Shown here one piece after another: positions 48,644-61,163 of a stretch of DNA of 64,000 nt; the first letter of the stretch is position 1; every line of letters begins with the position of its first letter. The stretch is from the NCBI GenBank assembly GCA_007449985.2, contig VIIQ02000002.1:1364001-1428000 (forward strand). Reading direction: 5' to 3'. This DNA comes from Desmodesmus armatus. Lineage: Eukaryota > Chlorophyta > Chlorophyceae > Sphaeropleales > Scenedesmaceae. A program made the translations under genes and the position numbers. Under the pieces are notes generated by a model. It made no database searches and was not told the DNA's origin. It saw only the letters and a program-made list of their open reading frames with translations.

Positions 48644-49303
48644 ATGCAGGGCATGCTGCATCACAGGCCATCGTCTACGTCACCCCTGCCATTCGCTGAG
48701 CCCCTTTTAGGTTCCAGCAAACAGGTGAGCGTGCCTTGACTGCACCACATCACTTGCACATGGTCCTTGGTCCCGCACTGACACTCCCACTGCTCCACAC
48801 ACTTGCAGGGCCGTAATGGACAGTCACTGACACCCAAGCAGATGCAGCAGATCGGTGGTGCCCTATTTGCTCTCCTGCTTCTATTTGCCGGTGAGCAACA
48901 AGCCTGCCTGCTACCAGGAACCCCTGAACAGCAACTTTCAGCTCGCTGCCTTGACTGCAGTTGGGCTCTCCTTCACCATGCAAAATTCTCAACACTACGA
49001 ACACCTAGATCTTGTGGCTCTTTGCTGCAGGAGCAAACTACTTCAGCAGTGCAAACAGGATGCGCAGGCGCAGCTTGTCAAGCTGTGCTGACAGGCTGGC
49101 AGCTGCTGGGTTGGAGCTGTCAGCTGGTAAGACAGGCAGCTGGTCATGCACCAGCACTAACAGAGGTGTTGGCAGCAGGAGCCGGCGCTGCCAGCAGCTG
49201 CAACCCATACAAAGGGTGGCTGTTGTTCTTGGTTCAGCCTGCCGACACCTGTGCACCAGAGACTGTGTGTTGCAGTAGGTGCCTTGTCACGCACCAACAG
49301 TAG
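48644..49303 (+). CDS. Possible small single-pass membrane protein
   Basis: Four exon-like segments join in phase: 48644-48724, 48809-48890, 49031-49126 and 49179-49303, giving 127 residues. Exon 2 encodes GRNGQSLTPKQMQQIGGALF followed by a hydrophobic ALLLLFAGA helix, and exon 3 continues with ANYFSSANRMRRRSLSSC, a positive-inside flank. I do not recognise a family. Exons 2 and 3 look real; exon 1 and exon 4 are less certain, and the gene could end in exon 3 or 4. Confidence 0.4.
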
Positions 49304-49410
49304 CATGATAGAACAGGAGCAAGGACAGGCCCACAACACAGTGCCCAACAGCCAAAGCCTGCAGCAGCCGTTTTCATGCTCCCGCACTGCGCAGGCAAAC
49401 ACGCTAGGTC

Positions 49411-51571
49411 ATGTCCGTGGTCAGGAACGTTCGTATCTCCCTCCTGCTGCCCCTGCTGTCTCCGTTGCCCCCTGCCTCCCTACCTCTGCTGCTGGGCCTT
49501 CCAGCAGCATCCCTGTCACTACCAGGAGCTGCCAACGCAGACGACCCCAGTGCAGCAACAATATACCAACGGGCCCTCGAGCGGCAGACCCTGTATGCAG
49601 ACCTGTCAACGCAGATGCAGCGGCAGGGGCTGCTGCTGGGTCATGAGGTCTTGGGCGGTATGACACAGTCGCAGCTGTTTGACAGGGTCAGCAAGCCTGG
49701 GCACTGGAAGAAGCCGACAGTGAAGCCTATACTGCACAAACTGGAGGTGAGAATGAGCAGTGAGGGGGGCTTGTGCAAGTGCACCATGTCCCTGTATCCC
49801 TTGCACACTGTGGCAGAAAGATATGATGGGTGGCGGTTCAGTGCATCACTCTCACACAGACTGTCTGCATGAGGGGAGGGAAAGTGTCACAGAGTGCATG
49901 GTGCTGAACTTCTGTCTTTTTCGATTCGGAGAAACTTGCAGCATCGTTGGAGCTCAGTACTTCATTTCCCTGTTCAGGGGGGAGCTGGGGCAAATGAGTG
50001 CAAGGCTGAGTGCATCATGCGCAATAGCTTGTTATTATGCTGCACCCTGACATGCTCCCCTGTTATGTCATTGCTGTCCTCCTGCTGCACCTTGATATGC
50101 CCCACTGTCATGACATCGTCCTCCTGCTGCAGCACCCTGTGCGCTCCATTGTGCTGCCCATGCATGATGACGAGGCAGTCACCATCAGCACCGCCATCAA
50201 GAAGGCGCTGCACAACCTGCTGTCACCAGACAGTGTGTGGTGGCAGGAGGAGCACCTGATGCACGCCCCCGTCTTCCACGCAACAGTGCAGGAGGTAAAT
50301 CGCACAGCCACACAGGCAAGCCACGTCCTTGACAGACACTGCCCTGGGTGCTAGGGCTTGTTGCCTGTGGGCAGGCTTCCGCCTGCCCTGGTATCCAGCA
50401 ACATGTTGCTAGGTCCTTGCAACATGTTGCTAGGTCCTTGACAGACACTGCCCTGGGTGCTAGGGCTTGTTGCCTGTGGGCAGGCTTCCGCCTGCCCTGC
50501 TTATCCAGCAACATGTTAAGCGCAGGAGTGCAGGAGCCCATGCGGCCTTCTTGTGGTTGCTTGCATGTGGTGCACCAGCATTTCCGGCCTGCAGCAGTTT
50601 GTTTCAATCTGCACAATGCGGGTCGACCCAGCTGACGTCAGCTGAGCACACACTCCTGCCAAGTGTCTTACACACAAGTGTGTAGTTGTGACAGCTCAGA
50701 CATCTGTGTGCCTGATCTTGCTGCCCACTTGCGGCTGCGCTGCCTATTGTGCAGGCGCCTGCTCCCAGCACCCTTGATCAGCTTCATGCAGAGGCCAGTG
50801 CAGTAGCCACTGTGGCATACAGCCACTGTCCAATCCACGCTGTGCTGGACAGGATCGTGACCACACACTCCGGCACCATTATGGCACTGTGGCAGGTGAG
50901 CAATGGCAGGCAGTGACATTGCCAGTGCTGCATTCAGGGCGGGTAGTCAACACTTGGACATCAAATGCAGTCTCCATCTAAAATGCAGCTGACATTTGCG
51001 TGTTCCCACCCACAAAAGTGTCCACATGTTACTGCTGTACCTGTGTGCTCCAGGTGCTGCCAGGTTCCACTGAGCCTGCTGTGCTCCGTGAGGCCCTGCG
51101 TGATTCACTGCCACAGGCACCAGCAGCAGACCAGCAGCCCGTGCAGTACCCCGCCATGCTCTACACAACAGTGGGCCGCCTGCTGTCACCACCACGCCGC
51201 CCAGACAGCCCCGGCCACCCTGGGATGGTGAGTAACCGTGGCGCCCCATGCCATTTTGCATACTGCTTGGCGGCTGCATGCCTGAATGGCTGGCTGGCTG
51301 GCTGACTGACTGACTGACTGTCTGACTAAGTGACTGACTGACCAAGCGACTGTCCTGTTTGCAGGAGTGGGACATGGTGTGGCTGCAGAGTGCGCTGGTG
51401 GATGCTCTGGATGACGTGTCCGACGACCTGTGCGGCCTCACAACTGTCTTCAAGGACGTGTGGTATGTTCAGGAGAAGGAGCTAATGGCACTAGCCCTGG
51501 ATGGCCACTACACCAAGCACAGCAGCCACCTCAAGTGTCACAGGAAGGCACCTGCAACTGCAACAGTCTGA
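49411..51571 (+). CDS. Conserved plant/algal protein of unknown function, possibly 2H-like
   Basis: Five exons join in phase 0 throughout: 49411-49746, 50133-50294, 50755-50895, 51054-51227 and 51365-51571, giving 339 residues. The N-terminus is a strongly hydrophobic Leu/Pro stretch (residues 8-35) ending in ANA-like AANADD, a likely signal or lumen-targeting peptide. The middle has LMHAPVFHATVQE, then AVLDRIVTTHSGTIMALWQV, LREALRDSLPQAP and MLYTTVGRLL. This order recalls a plant family with two H-x-T motifs, as in 2H phosphoesterases, but here the second is Y-T-T, so catalysis by that mechanism is doubtful. The C-terminal exon holds VFKDVWYVQEKELMAL. Function unknown. Confidence 0.7.
50325..50517. 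repeat. Direct repeat of about 84 bp in an intron
   Basis: 50325-50407 and 50434-50517 are nearly identical (GTCCTTGACAGACACTGCCC to AGCAACATGTT). Between them ACATGTTGCTAGGTCCTTG is itself repeated. The unit contains the hairpin GGGCAGGCTTCCGCCTGCCC. It lies in intron 2 of the unknown-function gene. Confidence 0.85.
51287..51352. repeat. (GGCT)n(GACT)n microsatellite
   Basis: Runs of GGCT then GACT-type tetramers in intron 4 of the same gene, close to the exon 5 acceptor. Confidence 0.85.
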
Positions 51572-51666
51572 GCCTGCAGCCTGATCCTGCAGTTCAGTGG
51601 GAGGAGTTCTGACCAGCTGGCTTGACAAACAGCCGCTTATGTTGCTGCCTCTGCTCTTTTAGCTGC

Positions 51667-51671
51667 TGTAA
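51667..51671 (+). terminator. Possible TGTAA polyadenylation signal
   Basis: TGTAA about 96 bases after the stop at 51571, at the tip of the inverted repeat GCTGCTGTAAAGCAGC. Confidence 0.45.
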
Positions 51672-51952
51672 AGCAGCCCGGCAGCAAGAATGTGTGTCGC
51701 TTATGTGACAACTTGGGGGGCAGCATAGTGCAATACATGTATGAACAGCGATGCATCCCCTGCGCCTTTGTGGTGCTAGTGCCATCTATGTCAAGCTGTG
51801 TAAGCTGTTTTGTGTATAGGTAACTTGTGCAACTATCTTTGTGACGGTGCTTGGGGGTACCAGTAGTAGACTGCGACAATGGAGAGCATCCATCCATCAC
51901 ATACATGGCCAGCATGAGGGTATGGTAAGAGTGATGATTGGCTTACACGTAC

Positions 51953-52171
51953 CAGCTGCATCGAAGCTCGTCTAGCTTCAGCTGCACATGTATATGCATC
52001 ACTAATTACTACTTTTCGTTGGCAGACCCGGCAGCTTCAGCCTCTTCGATCTTCCTACAAGGTACCAGCTGCATCATGGAGGCAACAGCATTTGCACATG
52101 CATATGCATCACTTACTACTTCTTTTCGTTGACAGACACGGCAGCTTCAGCCTCTGCGATCTTATTACAAC
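51953..52171. repeat. Tandem duplication, two units of 111 bp
   Basis: Units at 51953-52063 and 52064-52171 share ACCAGCTGCATC, GCACATG with ATATGCATCACT, TTACTACTTTTCGTTG-like and CAGCTTCAGCCTCT. The last phrase also occurs near 48195, 3.8 kb away. It lies 600 bases upstream of FAD2 and may influence its promoter. Confidence 0.8.
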
Positions 52172-52775
52172 AGCAGGCCTGCGCCGCTGACGCATCAAAC
52201 CCTCACAAGCATCAAACCACCAGAGCACCATGAGCTGTTTTGCCAGCTGCTGTCCAAGTGGCCAGCAGAAGACAAGCTTGTAATGCTACTAGTAAAATGT
52301 TGAGATCAAGCAATGCGGCATATAGACCATCTGGGTGTCTTGTAGCAGAAACCTTGGAGGGAACTGTTTGTTTTGAAAGCAAGGCCATTGAGGCTCCCCA
52401 GGCTCTGATCGCATGCTCACAGATAACAAACGTATGCGTTGAAGTATTGTAGTTAATGCGCCGGCTAGGGGGCTGCACTTACACGTGTTGCTGCACCAAC
52501 CAAGCTGCAATACACTCGGTCGGCTGCCAGTCATGTAGCTGTGCCTGAAGGTCCCTCGTTGAAATGCATACACTATGTAATAAGATTACATGTGTATCAG
52601 GTCGCTTGGACATATTGTAGGCGTTTTGGCATGCGTGCGTTGACCGTAACACATGCAATTTCCTTTTCTTTACATCTGACTGCCAGCTCCACGGCTGAAT
52701 CTCTAGGTGCTGAATCAGGCGCGTAGGCGGGGCTCCAAGCAGCTTTGTCGCTTCCACCTCGACCTTCCTCCCACT

Positions 52776-55700
52776 ATGGCGTCCCTCGAGGAGCTGGTTG
52801 CACCACGCCCATGCACTGAGAAGCCCAAATTCACAGTGGGCGACCTCAGGCGTGCCATTCCTGCCCACTGCTTCGAGCGGAGTGCCTGGAAGAGCTCCCA
52901 GTATCTGCTGGTAGATCTGCTGGCAGTGGCAGCCCTGGTGTACTTTTCCACCTTGATCGACCGGATGCCAGTGCCCTTCTTGGTCCGTGCGGCTATGTGG
53001 GGCATGTACTGGTTCTTCCAAGGAGCTGTGTGCACAGGTAAGAGCCAGCAGCAATGCCACAGCAGCAGTGGCATCTGCATCTGCACCCGCAGTTGAAACC
53101 CCCAGCCAGCACAGCAGAGTGAGACAACATCTTGCCGTTAGCCTGGTCTACATCACTTCAACATGAATTTGAAGGTGGGAATGCTTTCTAGACAAGGAAT
53201 AGGACATTTGCAGCGTCTGGCCAAACCCTTCCCTGGGCAGCAGTCCGCCTGTGTGAAGGTCCACCCTAGATCTGTTGTGTAGTCACCTGCTGGTGTGGTA
53301 TGAAGACTTCTACAAGCGGCTGTAAATACATGACTGGCAGAATGCAGCATCCAGCACCCCACCTGCTGCAGTTTGAATGTTGCCCTGTAGTCCCGCCCAG
53401 GTTGAGTTTTGGTAATTATAAATTTGTAGTGAGTTCCCTGCAAGGCCAGCAGCTGACAGTTGGTGCGGAAGAAGGGTCCAGTGCTTGTAGCACCTCAGCA
53501 ACAAGCACCGTTGTGACATATTGTTCTACCCCCCCCCCCCCCCCACACACACACACCCCTGCAGGTGTGTGGGTCATTGCCCATGAGTGTGGCCACCAGG
53601 CCTTCTCCCCCTCCCAGATGGTGAACGACACCGTTGGCTTCATCCTGCACACACTGCTCCTGGTGCCCTACTTTAGCTGGTGAGCCGCGGCAGCCTGCCA
53701 CCCCCTCACTCCCCACTGGATTCGCACCAGCCTCACAGCACACCTGTGTTGACTTGCCCACCTGCATCAGAGGGTATGAATCCCTCCAGTTCTGCCCTTT
53801 GCCACCTAATCCCCACAGACCACTCAAGCTTTACAGGTGCTGTTTGCATGTTTGGGTGTCCAATCAGGGTTTGACAAACACATGATGATGTGAGCTGCAG
53901 CACTGAGCCATGCCAGGGTTTTACTGGGCAAGGCACGTCACTGCCTTGACTTGGTTTGGCCATATGTTGCACCTGTGCTTGCAGGAAGCACTCCCACAGG
54001 AGGCACCACAGCAACACAGGCAACGTGGAAAAGGACGAGGTACGCAGAGCCTGGCCTGATTACCCCAATGCTTCCACCATCCTGGCAGTGAAAAATCTGT
54101 AGTTGCCCTGGCAGCTCCTGGTCTGGAGGTAGCGCTTGAGTAGCAGGCATTGCACAGCACTGTACCATCCTAGTTTGGCAAATAGCAGATGTGCTGTGGT
54201 TTATTACCAGGGGGATTGTGATTCGATGTGTTGTGATTTGAATAGCTGTGCACCTGTTGATGGTTGATCAATGCACCTCGCATCTCGCTCCGCCGCTGCC
54301 ACCCCCCCCCCCCCCTCACACACATGCGGACTACATTGGTACGCCTGCTGGAATTGCTTGCATGTGACTCGCATGTTACTCCATATGTTCAACATACACC
54401 ACTACCCCACCCCCTGCAGGTGTTTGTTCCCGTGAAGGAGGCAGACGACATCAGCTGCCTGCTGAAGTACAAGTGGTTTGCCGCCGGCTGGCTGGCAGTA
54501 CAGTCCCTGCTGGGCTGGCCCATGTACCTCATGTGGAACGCAGGCGGCCGAGAGTACAGCAGGCACGCCAGCCACTTTGACCCCTTCTCCCCCATCTTCT
54601 CACGCCGTGAGAGGCCTGGCATTGTGCTGAGTGACCTTGGCCTGCTGGCAGTTGGCTACGGGCTGTACAACCTGGCTCAGGCCTTTGGATGGGTGTGGCT
54701 GGTGAAGACGTACTTCATCCCCTACCTCATTGTGAACTTCTGGTGAGGGCAGTGTGAAGTTCATGCAGCAAGGCTTGCACTGTCAGGTAGTAGCATGTGC
54801 ATGACGTGATGGCATGTTATTGGTTGGCCGGATTAATGCACCAGCAGCGGTTACAAGGAGTTGGGATCCAGTGCTGCGTTCCAGGCAGGCTTGCAGGTTT
54901 GCCTGGGTGTTGTGTCATATGTGTCTGTCGTAGACGTGCTCACCCCACTGCGCCTGCTGTCTGGCTGCCTGCGCAGGCTTGTGACGATCACCTTCCTGCA
55001 GCACACCCACCCCAACCTGCCCCACTATGAGGATGAGGAGTGGGAGTGGGTCAGGGGGGCACTGGCAACAGTCGACCGCAGGTGAGACAGGGCTGGGTTT
55101 GATGCTTGCCGGAGCAGGAGCAGAAGCTTGTGGTATCATCTATGTTGATCAAGCTGGCAACACAGGTGGCTGTGCAGTATCTGGCTTCCCGCCCCTGTTG
55201 TTGGAGTAAAATCATGTGGCGCCCTCTCAGAATCTGCTTCATCTCATGGCATTCTGCCACATGTGTCCCATGGTGGCGGCACCTGCTTGGTACTGATTCT
55301 GTGTTTGTTGTTGTGCTGCTTGTGTCGCTGCAGCTATGGCTTCCTGGACATCCTGTTCCACCACATTGCTGACACCCATGTGGCCCACCACCTGTTCAGC
55401 CAGATGCCCCACTACCATGCACAGGTAAGGATGACTGAACAGCCTGACTTGCTTCCCTTGCAGCCACAGCCTTGGAGTAGCCTCATGGAAGCTGTCCCTC
55501 TGCACCTTGTACCACCTGCATGTCAGCTGCTTGTGGACGGCACGCTGCTTTGCCTAGAAAACTCCGCCTGGACATCAGCAACTCTAAAAGGGCTCCAGCT
55601 TGCAGCTTGAACATGGTCCACAAACGTTGTCGCAGTCAGCACCTCCTTGTTCACCAAGCTGACTGTCTGCCGCTTGGCTGCCCCCTGCTGCCTCCCCTTA

Positions 55701-55940
55701 ACCCCATCACAGGAGGCTACCGAGGCCCTGAAGCCCATCCTGGGTGACTACTACTCAAAGGATGGCCGCAACGTGCTGCAGGCACTGTGGCAGGAGCTGC
55801 AGACCTGCCAGTACGTGACACCCGAGCGCGACGGCAGCGGCGTGCTGTGGTTCGCCACCCACACCAAGACGGACGTGGTGTCTGCCACGGCTGTTGCAGC
55901 AGCTGGTTTCAACGCTGACAAGGCTGCTAAGGCTGCTTGA
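52776..55940 (+). CDS. FAD2: Delta-12 (omega-6) fatty acid desaturase, FAD2 type
   Basis: Inserts the delta-12 double bond into oleate on phosphatidylcholine in the ER, using cytochrome b5. Seven exons join in phase: 52776-53037, 53565-53679, 53985-54039, 54420-54742, 54977-55081, 55334-55424 and 55713-55940, giving 392 residues (family about 380). The three di-iron His boxes are HECGH (94-98), HRRHH (130-134) and HVAHH (302-306). Hydrophobic spans fit the usual four transmembrane segments. Other marks are [40 protein letters not shown] and [14 protein letters not shown]. There is no plastid leader, so it is the ER FAD2 and not FAD6. The C-terminus (ADKAAKAA) lacks the aromatic ER-retrieval motif of some plant FAD2s. 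A run of C precedes the acceptors of exons 2 and 4. Confidence 0.95.
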
Positions 55941-58387
55941 AGGGGTTTTGAGGATGCATGTTTGAATTTTTGAACCCCATGTACATGCCCGTCTGTTACA
56001 CTCTCACAGTGTGTAGCAGCGCAGTTGCTGTTGGTGGTGGCTCCGTCCTGGTCGTTGGATCGTGGCAATGTTAGGGTTCAACAAAGGTGGGCTTCAGCAG
56101 GCCTTCCTGCTGCTCCTGGCTTGTTGGTTCTGTTATGGCTGAGTGCTTGCACACCAGCTGGCAGGCCGGCCTACCTCTGGTCCAGCTTGGCTTGAGGGGA
56201 GGCTGCATGTCTTCGGGTTGTTGCTTCTGGATATTAGGACGGCTTGTGTGAAGACTGTCAGTACCCCCGCAGCGTGCATCGCAGGTATCTTGTGTCTTAT
56301 GCAGGCCGTTGTGCTTACGGGCTTGCTGCACTGACTGTTGTGGGCTGCTTTGGGCCAGCGCTGGCTTGTTTGTGTGCTGAGTGGTGTGTGATATTTCTGC
56401 AGCTGTGTGCACTGTGGGAGGTGTGTGTTCTGAGCGTCTTGTGTTTCGCTCGAGCTGTGCCAGCAGCTACCATACTCACAGTATGCCTGTACAACTGCCG
56501 TCGCCGTGTTGACAGTCGGTGTTTGCATGGTCAACGGCACGTGCTGCTGGCAGCATGTGCATATGGCATCATGTGCTGCCCGCATGGTGGTCTTCAGGGG
56601 GGTATTTCCAGGAGTTTCGCTGGGAGACTTGACACAGCAGGTGGCATGCATCGTGCAAAGCAGGTAGTGTGCAGTCTGTATGTGCTGGGGTCACTTCACC
56701 ACACAGTGGTGCACTTGACCCCTGGTGAGTGGCAAAGCACCTGCAGGATAGCAACAGCAGCATAGCCGAAGCCCAGTCTTGCCAAAAGGCTGAGGTGGTC
56801 ACAGCCCATTGCTGCATGGCATGCTGCCAAGAAGAAGGAATGGTTGTTGTACAGCTGCTTGTTGGGTGCCGCCAAGTATGGCAGGCATCATGAGTTGTAG
56901 GGTTTGAAGGCATTGAGTGAGGGGTGTGTTGGGTATGCAGCATTTCTTGCAGACACTGCATGGGCAGCAGCAGGTGTTGGGAGCGCAGAGGGATGGTGCA
57001 TGGTGGCGCATGGAGCACCACAACTCACTGCCAACATCCATGCAGCTTGCTGGGGTGCTTGCTGTTGTGTGTACTGTGTGGGTGTTCTGTCCTCTTGGAC
57101 TGGTGTGCGGGCTGGATGGTTTGATTTCAGCTTTGTATGCAAACGCAGCTTCCTGCAAGTGGCCAGCAGGCCTCTGTGCAGAGATCGTCATACTTTGGGC
57201 TGGTCACACATGTGACTGCCTTGCAGCGGCAAACTGGCATGGCAACCACTTGGTTGGCCATGCAGTGGTGGGTGGGACAACAGCAGTCCTGTTGTAGGCT
57301 CATGCCACGACCAGTGGCTTGTCCAAGAGTCCAGACAAGGAGTTGCTTGTGCTCTGCATGTATCATGGAGCCGCTGGATCAGCAGGACAGTAAGCAAAGG
57401 ACCTTACTGCTGGTGTACAACTGCAGCAGCGCAGCACAGAGTGTTTGGTTTGTCAATCAAAGTTGCAGCGGAGGACTGGCATGCTGGTCGGTCCAATCAA
57501 GTTGTGGCAGCAGGGGACAGGCACCCAAGCTAAGCTTCGGGTATCTGTTGTAGTGAGTAGTTGTACACTTTCCCGCCAATCAGTACATAGTATATTTTGT
57601 GGTTTTGGGAGGGGTGGGGGCTCTCCAAAAGCGCAGCCCTATGTGCTTTGGCACACTTTTGCTGAGCCTTTGGCTGTTGTGGGGGGCTCTGTGCTTCACA
57701 GGCAGGAGGCAGCATGGAACAGTTGTTGGCAGGAGCACATGCATGTACAACAGCATGCACATGCCATATGGCTCGCTTGCACCACGTTGAAGGGCAGGTA
57801 CTTGCCTGCCCAAGGTGGCTGTTGCAACTGATTGTGTCAAATGCTGCACCCCAGCCAGACACCACTTCTTCACCGATGTGGCGATGGCGTGGTGTGCATG
57901 CTGTGCCGTGCCAAGGTGCAGCCTTGCCAGGGGCTTGGGTGGGCCCCACATCTGAGGGTGGTTGGTTTGGGTGTGCAGGTGGGAGGCTGTGTTCGCCTTA
58001 GACAAATGCATTTGAGTCGACCGTGCGCCATGATGTTCTCCTTGCCTTGTTCATAGAGTACCATAGGGGCATGTAGTATCGTTGTAACATATGTACTGTT
58101 GCTCAAGGACGCTCTGCAAAGCCGCTTGCAACAGTAACAGCTGGCACCCCTGCGTGTTGTGCCCATGCACCCAAACCTGTAGCACCTCAGTGGTGCTGGG
58201 CAGCAGTGTGCTGCTTGTGGTTGTTTGACTCCTACTCCTACTGACTACTGCTGACTACTACTTCCCTAGAGTAAGGGACATGCCAATCCCATCGCAGCAC
58301 ACAGTCAGCGGGCCGAGCAAGTTCAGTAAGTTACCCATGCAACTTTGTCGCCCAGTTTCTCAGGTGAAGTATCCCAGCATGTCACAG
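55941..58387. other. Long intergenic stretch, nothing recognised
   Basis: About 2.4 kb between the convergent 3' ends of FAD2 and the DedA-type gene. I searched both strands for exons with family motifs and splice sites and found none. Base composition is TG-rich on the plus strand in 56.0-58.2 kb, as in long 3' UTRs of this window. Non-coding RNA genes cannot be excluded. Confidence 0.4.
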
Positions 58388-61163
58388 TCAGGCCGAGGCA
58401 CCTCCTGCTGCTGAGCCACCATGACCCTTGCGAGCCGCCATGACCTCAAACACCACTGGCAGTACAGACACAGCAACAATACCCAGCACCACCAGCGTGA
58501 AGTTGTGCTGAACCACTGCAAGCAACAACAAGCAAGAGTGCAGGCCAACAAAGTTTGTATGAAGGTTGAACTCAGCATTGTGCCACATCACAATTTTCAA
58601 GAGGTTAGCAGAGCCAGCATGCAAGCATAACCGACCCTGGACTGGGCAGTGCATGCAACACTTAGAGCTGCCGCACATACATGACTTCCTGCTTCTGCCA
58701 TTAACCAACAAAAACCCATACAATTCAAGCTAGCACGGGTTAGCACAACTGTAGCACCATTCCATCTGATAGGAGTAGTGCACAGTGCAGCTGCACAGCT
58801 GCACTGTAACTGCGCATGCACAGGCGCAAACTGTTCACGCGCTCACCTGGGAGGTTACCAAAGAAGAAGCCTGCCCCAAGGAACAGCACAGTCCACACCA
58901 GGGCGCCAACTACATTGTACATAGCAAACCTGCAGACAGCATCATCATTACACGTGTTTCCAGCCAGGTTCATCGCGCAGCATGCTGCTAGCAGCGAGTC
59001 GACCTTGGTGCAAGACAAGCAATACACCATCAGGCGACCAGTGACCTAGGGCACTAGGTCACTGGTCGCCAGTGACCTAGGGCAGCGCAAAACACAGGGT
59101 AAATTTATTGTCCCCAGTAGCCAACGAGCAGGGCGCAGCCACGCTGGCGGTTGTGCATGGCTGCCAGGAGGTCTGCATCAGTCATGTGTTGTACCTTTCC
59201 AAACGTCTGAAAACATCCATCCTGGGTCAGGCCACACCAAGGCTCAGAGAAACACAGCGCACATGTTGCGACCAGTGTGAATCAAGATGTCAAAAGGGGT
59301 CTGCGCACCAACCTGCCCCACCTACCTGCTGTACGCCATGGAGCCTATGCCAGCAACAAAGGGCGCAAAGGTCCGCACGATGGGGACGAAGCGCGCCAGC
59401 ACCACTGTCTTCCCGCCATACTTGGCATAGAAGGCTTCTGTCTGGTCGATGTACTTCTGTTTCAACAGCTGCTTGTTCAGCGCCCAGCCACCTGCAGGGC
59501 AAGTTCAAAGACACCGTGGCACTTCCTGCCTGCCAAGTGGAGTGCTGCCTGGGCCAGCACTGTGGCTGGCCTGCCAACCCCTGAGGAGGGTGTGTCCAGG
59601 GATGCAATGAGTGAGAACAATGGTACGCAGTATGCTAGGTCCCTATGGTGTGCTGACTGTGCCACGCACGATGCTGTACGTTGCATCAGAGACCAGCACA
59701 GATGCTGTCGCCTGCACACAACAGAGCGACTACTGATACTGTGCGCAAGCATGTGCCTGTGGTGTGGGTGTGTTGCAGCAGGCGCTGCCGGCAATACCAC
59801 ACAACACCTACCCAGCTTGTTGCCTATCGCATAGTTGACTGCGTCACCCAGCACTGCTGATGTCATAAACACTGCAAACAGCAGACCAATGTTGAGCTGG
59901 CCCATGCCTGACACAGCGGCAACATGCAACAGCAGGGCAGGACGGCAGCACGGCAAGGCGGTTTGACCATCACGCCGACAGTCACACCGCAACCCAGTGT
60001 GTTTGACCATAGCGCTGCGCACACTGAGGACTAGTGCCAGCAGCAGCAATGGCCTTTGTGTTTGCGCATGGCATGTGGGGATACCTGTTGCACCGCCAAC
60101 AATCATGTCATGGCTGTCACAGCTGCGAGTACAAGAGGTGCCATAGACCCAGCGCTCAAGGTGTTGAAGGAGCACCCTAGACATGCCACACATGGTGCCC
60201 AGCAACGTGGTGAGGCGCGGGACAGGCACTCTGATGTGGTGCTTCCTGCAGTCATTGCCAACTGGTTGAGGGGGAGTGCTGCACAGACTGCCTGCACACC
60301 AACTACACCTACACCTACACTGGCAGCCTGAAGCTGTGCGGATGCGACTCCCTGCCACGTAGCAGGCATAAGTTAGCTACAGTTGGGTCCAGACTTCGCT
60401 GCTGGCACTGCTAACATGTCTGTGTGTCATCAGGCCCCCCAACCCTCCGCTGCAGCAATCTCACCAGCAAAGGCTCCAGCAGCAAACAGCAGTGAGTCTC
60501 CAGGCAGGAAAGGTGTCAGCACAAGGCCAGTCTCACAGAAGACGATGGTCCACAGGATGGCATATGTTGTGGTGCCGTGCTGCTGGATCATAGCCGATAA
60601 GTGCTTGTCCAGGTGCAGGATAAAGCTGAGGGCAGCTTGAGGAGTGAAGGTGTGTATGTGTGTGTATCAGACAGGACAGGGTTTGGTCAGCACAGGAGAT
60701 GGGTTTGGTCCATGGTGATACTACCCCCATGAGATTGAACCATATCTACGTGGCTCCAGGCATGCAGCGTTGCTTGATTATTGAACAATTGTGCTGGCCG
60801 TCAGATGTGCTTACTTTTGATGAGGGATCCCTCCTCAGCGGCTGCAGCTGCAGCTGCTTGTGCAGCATGCGGTGCTAGCAGCGCTCCAAGTGCCACCACA
60901 GCTGCCAGTGCTGCAGCTTTAGGCAGCAATTGCTGCGCTTGAGCCAGCCACTGTGTCCCATGCTGCTGAATCACACCCTTCTCCGCACTATATGGGATGT
61001 GCACTGTCTGATTGTGCTGCTGGTTATCTGCTACTGCTCCTGCTGCTGGTAGAACCCTGTTCAGCCTGGCCGCAGGCACGGAGGTGGCGAAGCACCTGCA
61101 AACAAAGGTTTCTCGGCGACACACTCCACCCTGCAACGGTTGTAGCGCCCTATTGCACAGCAT
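58388..61163 (-). CDS. DedA/VTT-domain membrane protein with N-terminal targeting region
   Basis: Member of the SNARE-associated/DedA superfamily, membrane proteins linked to lipid scrambling and ion homeostasis. Six exons join in phase: 61163-60815, 60635-60465, 59907-59812, 59491-59326, 58929-58847 and 58515-58388, giving 330 residues. Residues 1-110 form a leader: basic, Cys/Arg-containing start, then a polyalanine hydrophobic stretch, suggesting plastid import and perhaps thylakoid delivery. The VTT core has [86 protein letters not shown] and FFFGNLPG. The exon 2 acceptor (CTCAAG) is the only odd one; it is dictated by phase. ATG at 61250 is an alternative start. Confidence 0.9.
59034..59069. 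repeat. Perfect 16-bp inverted repeat with 4-base loop
   Basis: GCGACCAGTGACCTAG, loop GGCA, then CTAGGTCACTGGTCGC, an exact reverse complement. A third partial copy, CAGTGACCTAGGGCA, follows at 59070-59084. It lies in intron 4 of the DedA-type gene and would form a stable hairpin in DNA or pre-mRNA. Confidence 0.95.

Larger units (their letters stand above)
51572..52775. other. Intergenic region upstream of FAD2
   Basis: About 1.2 kb carrying a plus-strand TGTAA (51667-51671), a tandem duplication (51953-52171) and the FAD2 promoter. An in-frame ATG at 52707 could add residues to FAD2, but the family start is at 52776. Confidence 0.5.

Noticed and set aside
56244..57300. Several plus-strand frames of 100-170 codons downstream of FAD2
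   Set aside because: Cys/Val/Gly/Trp-rich composition typical of TG-rich non-coding DNA here, no family motif and no consistent splice sites.
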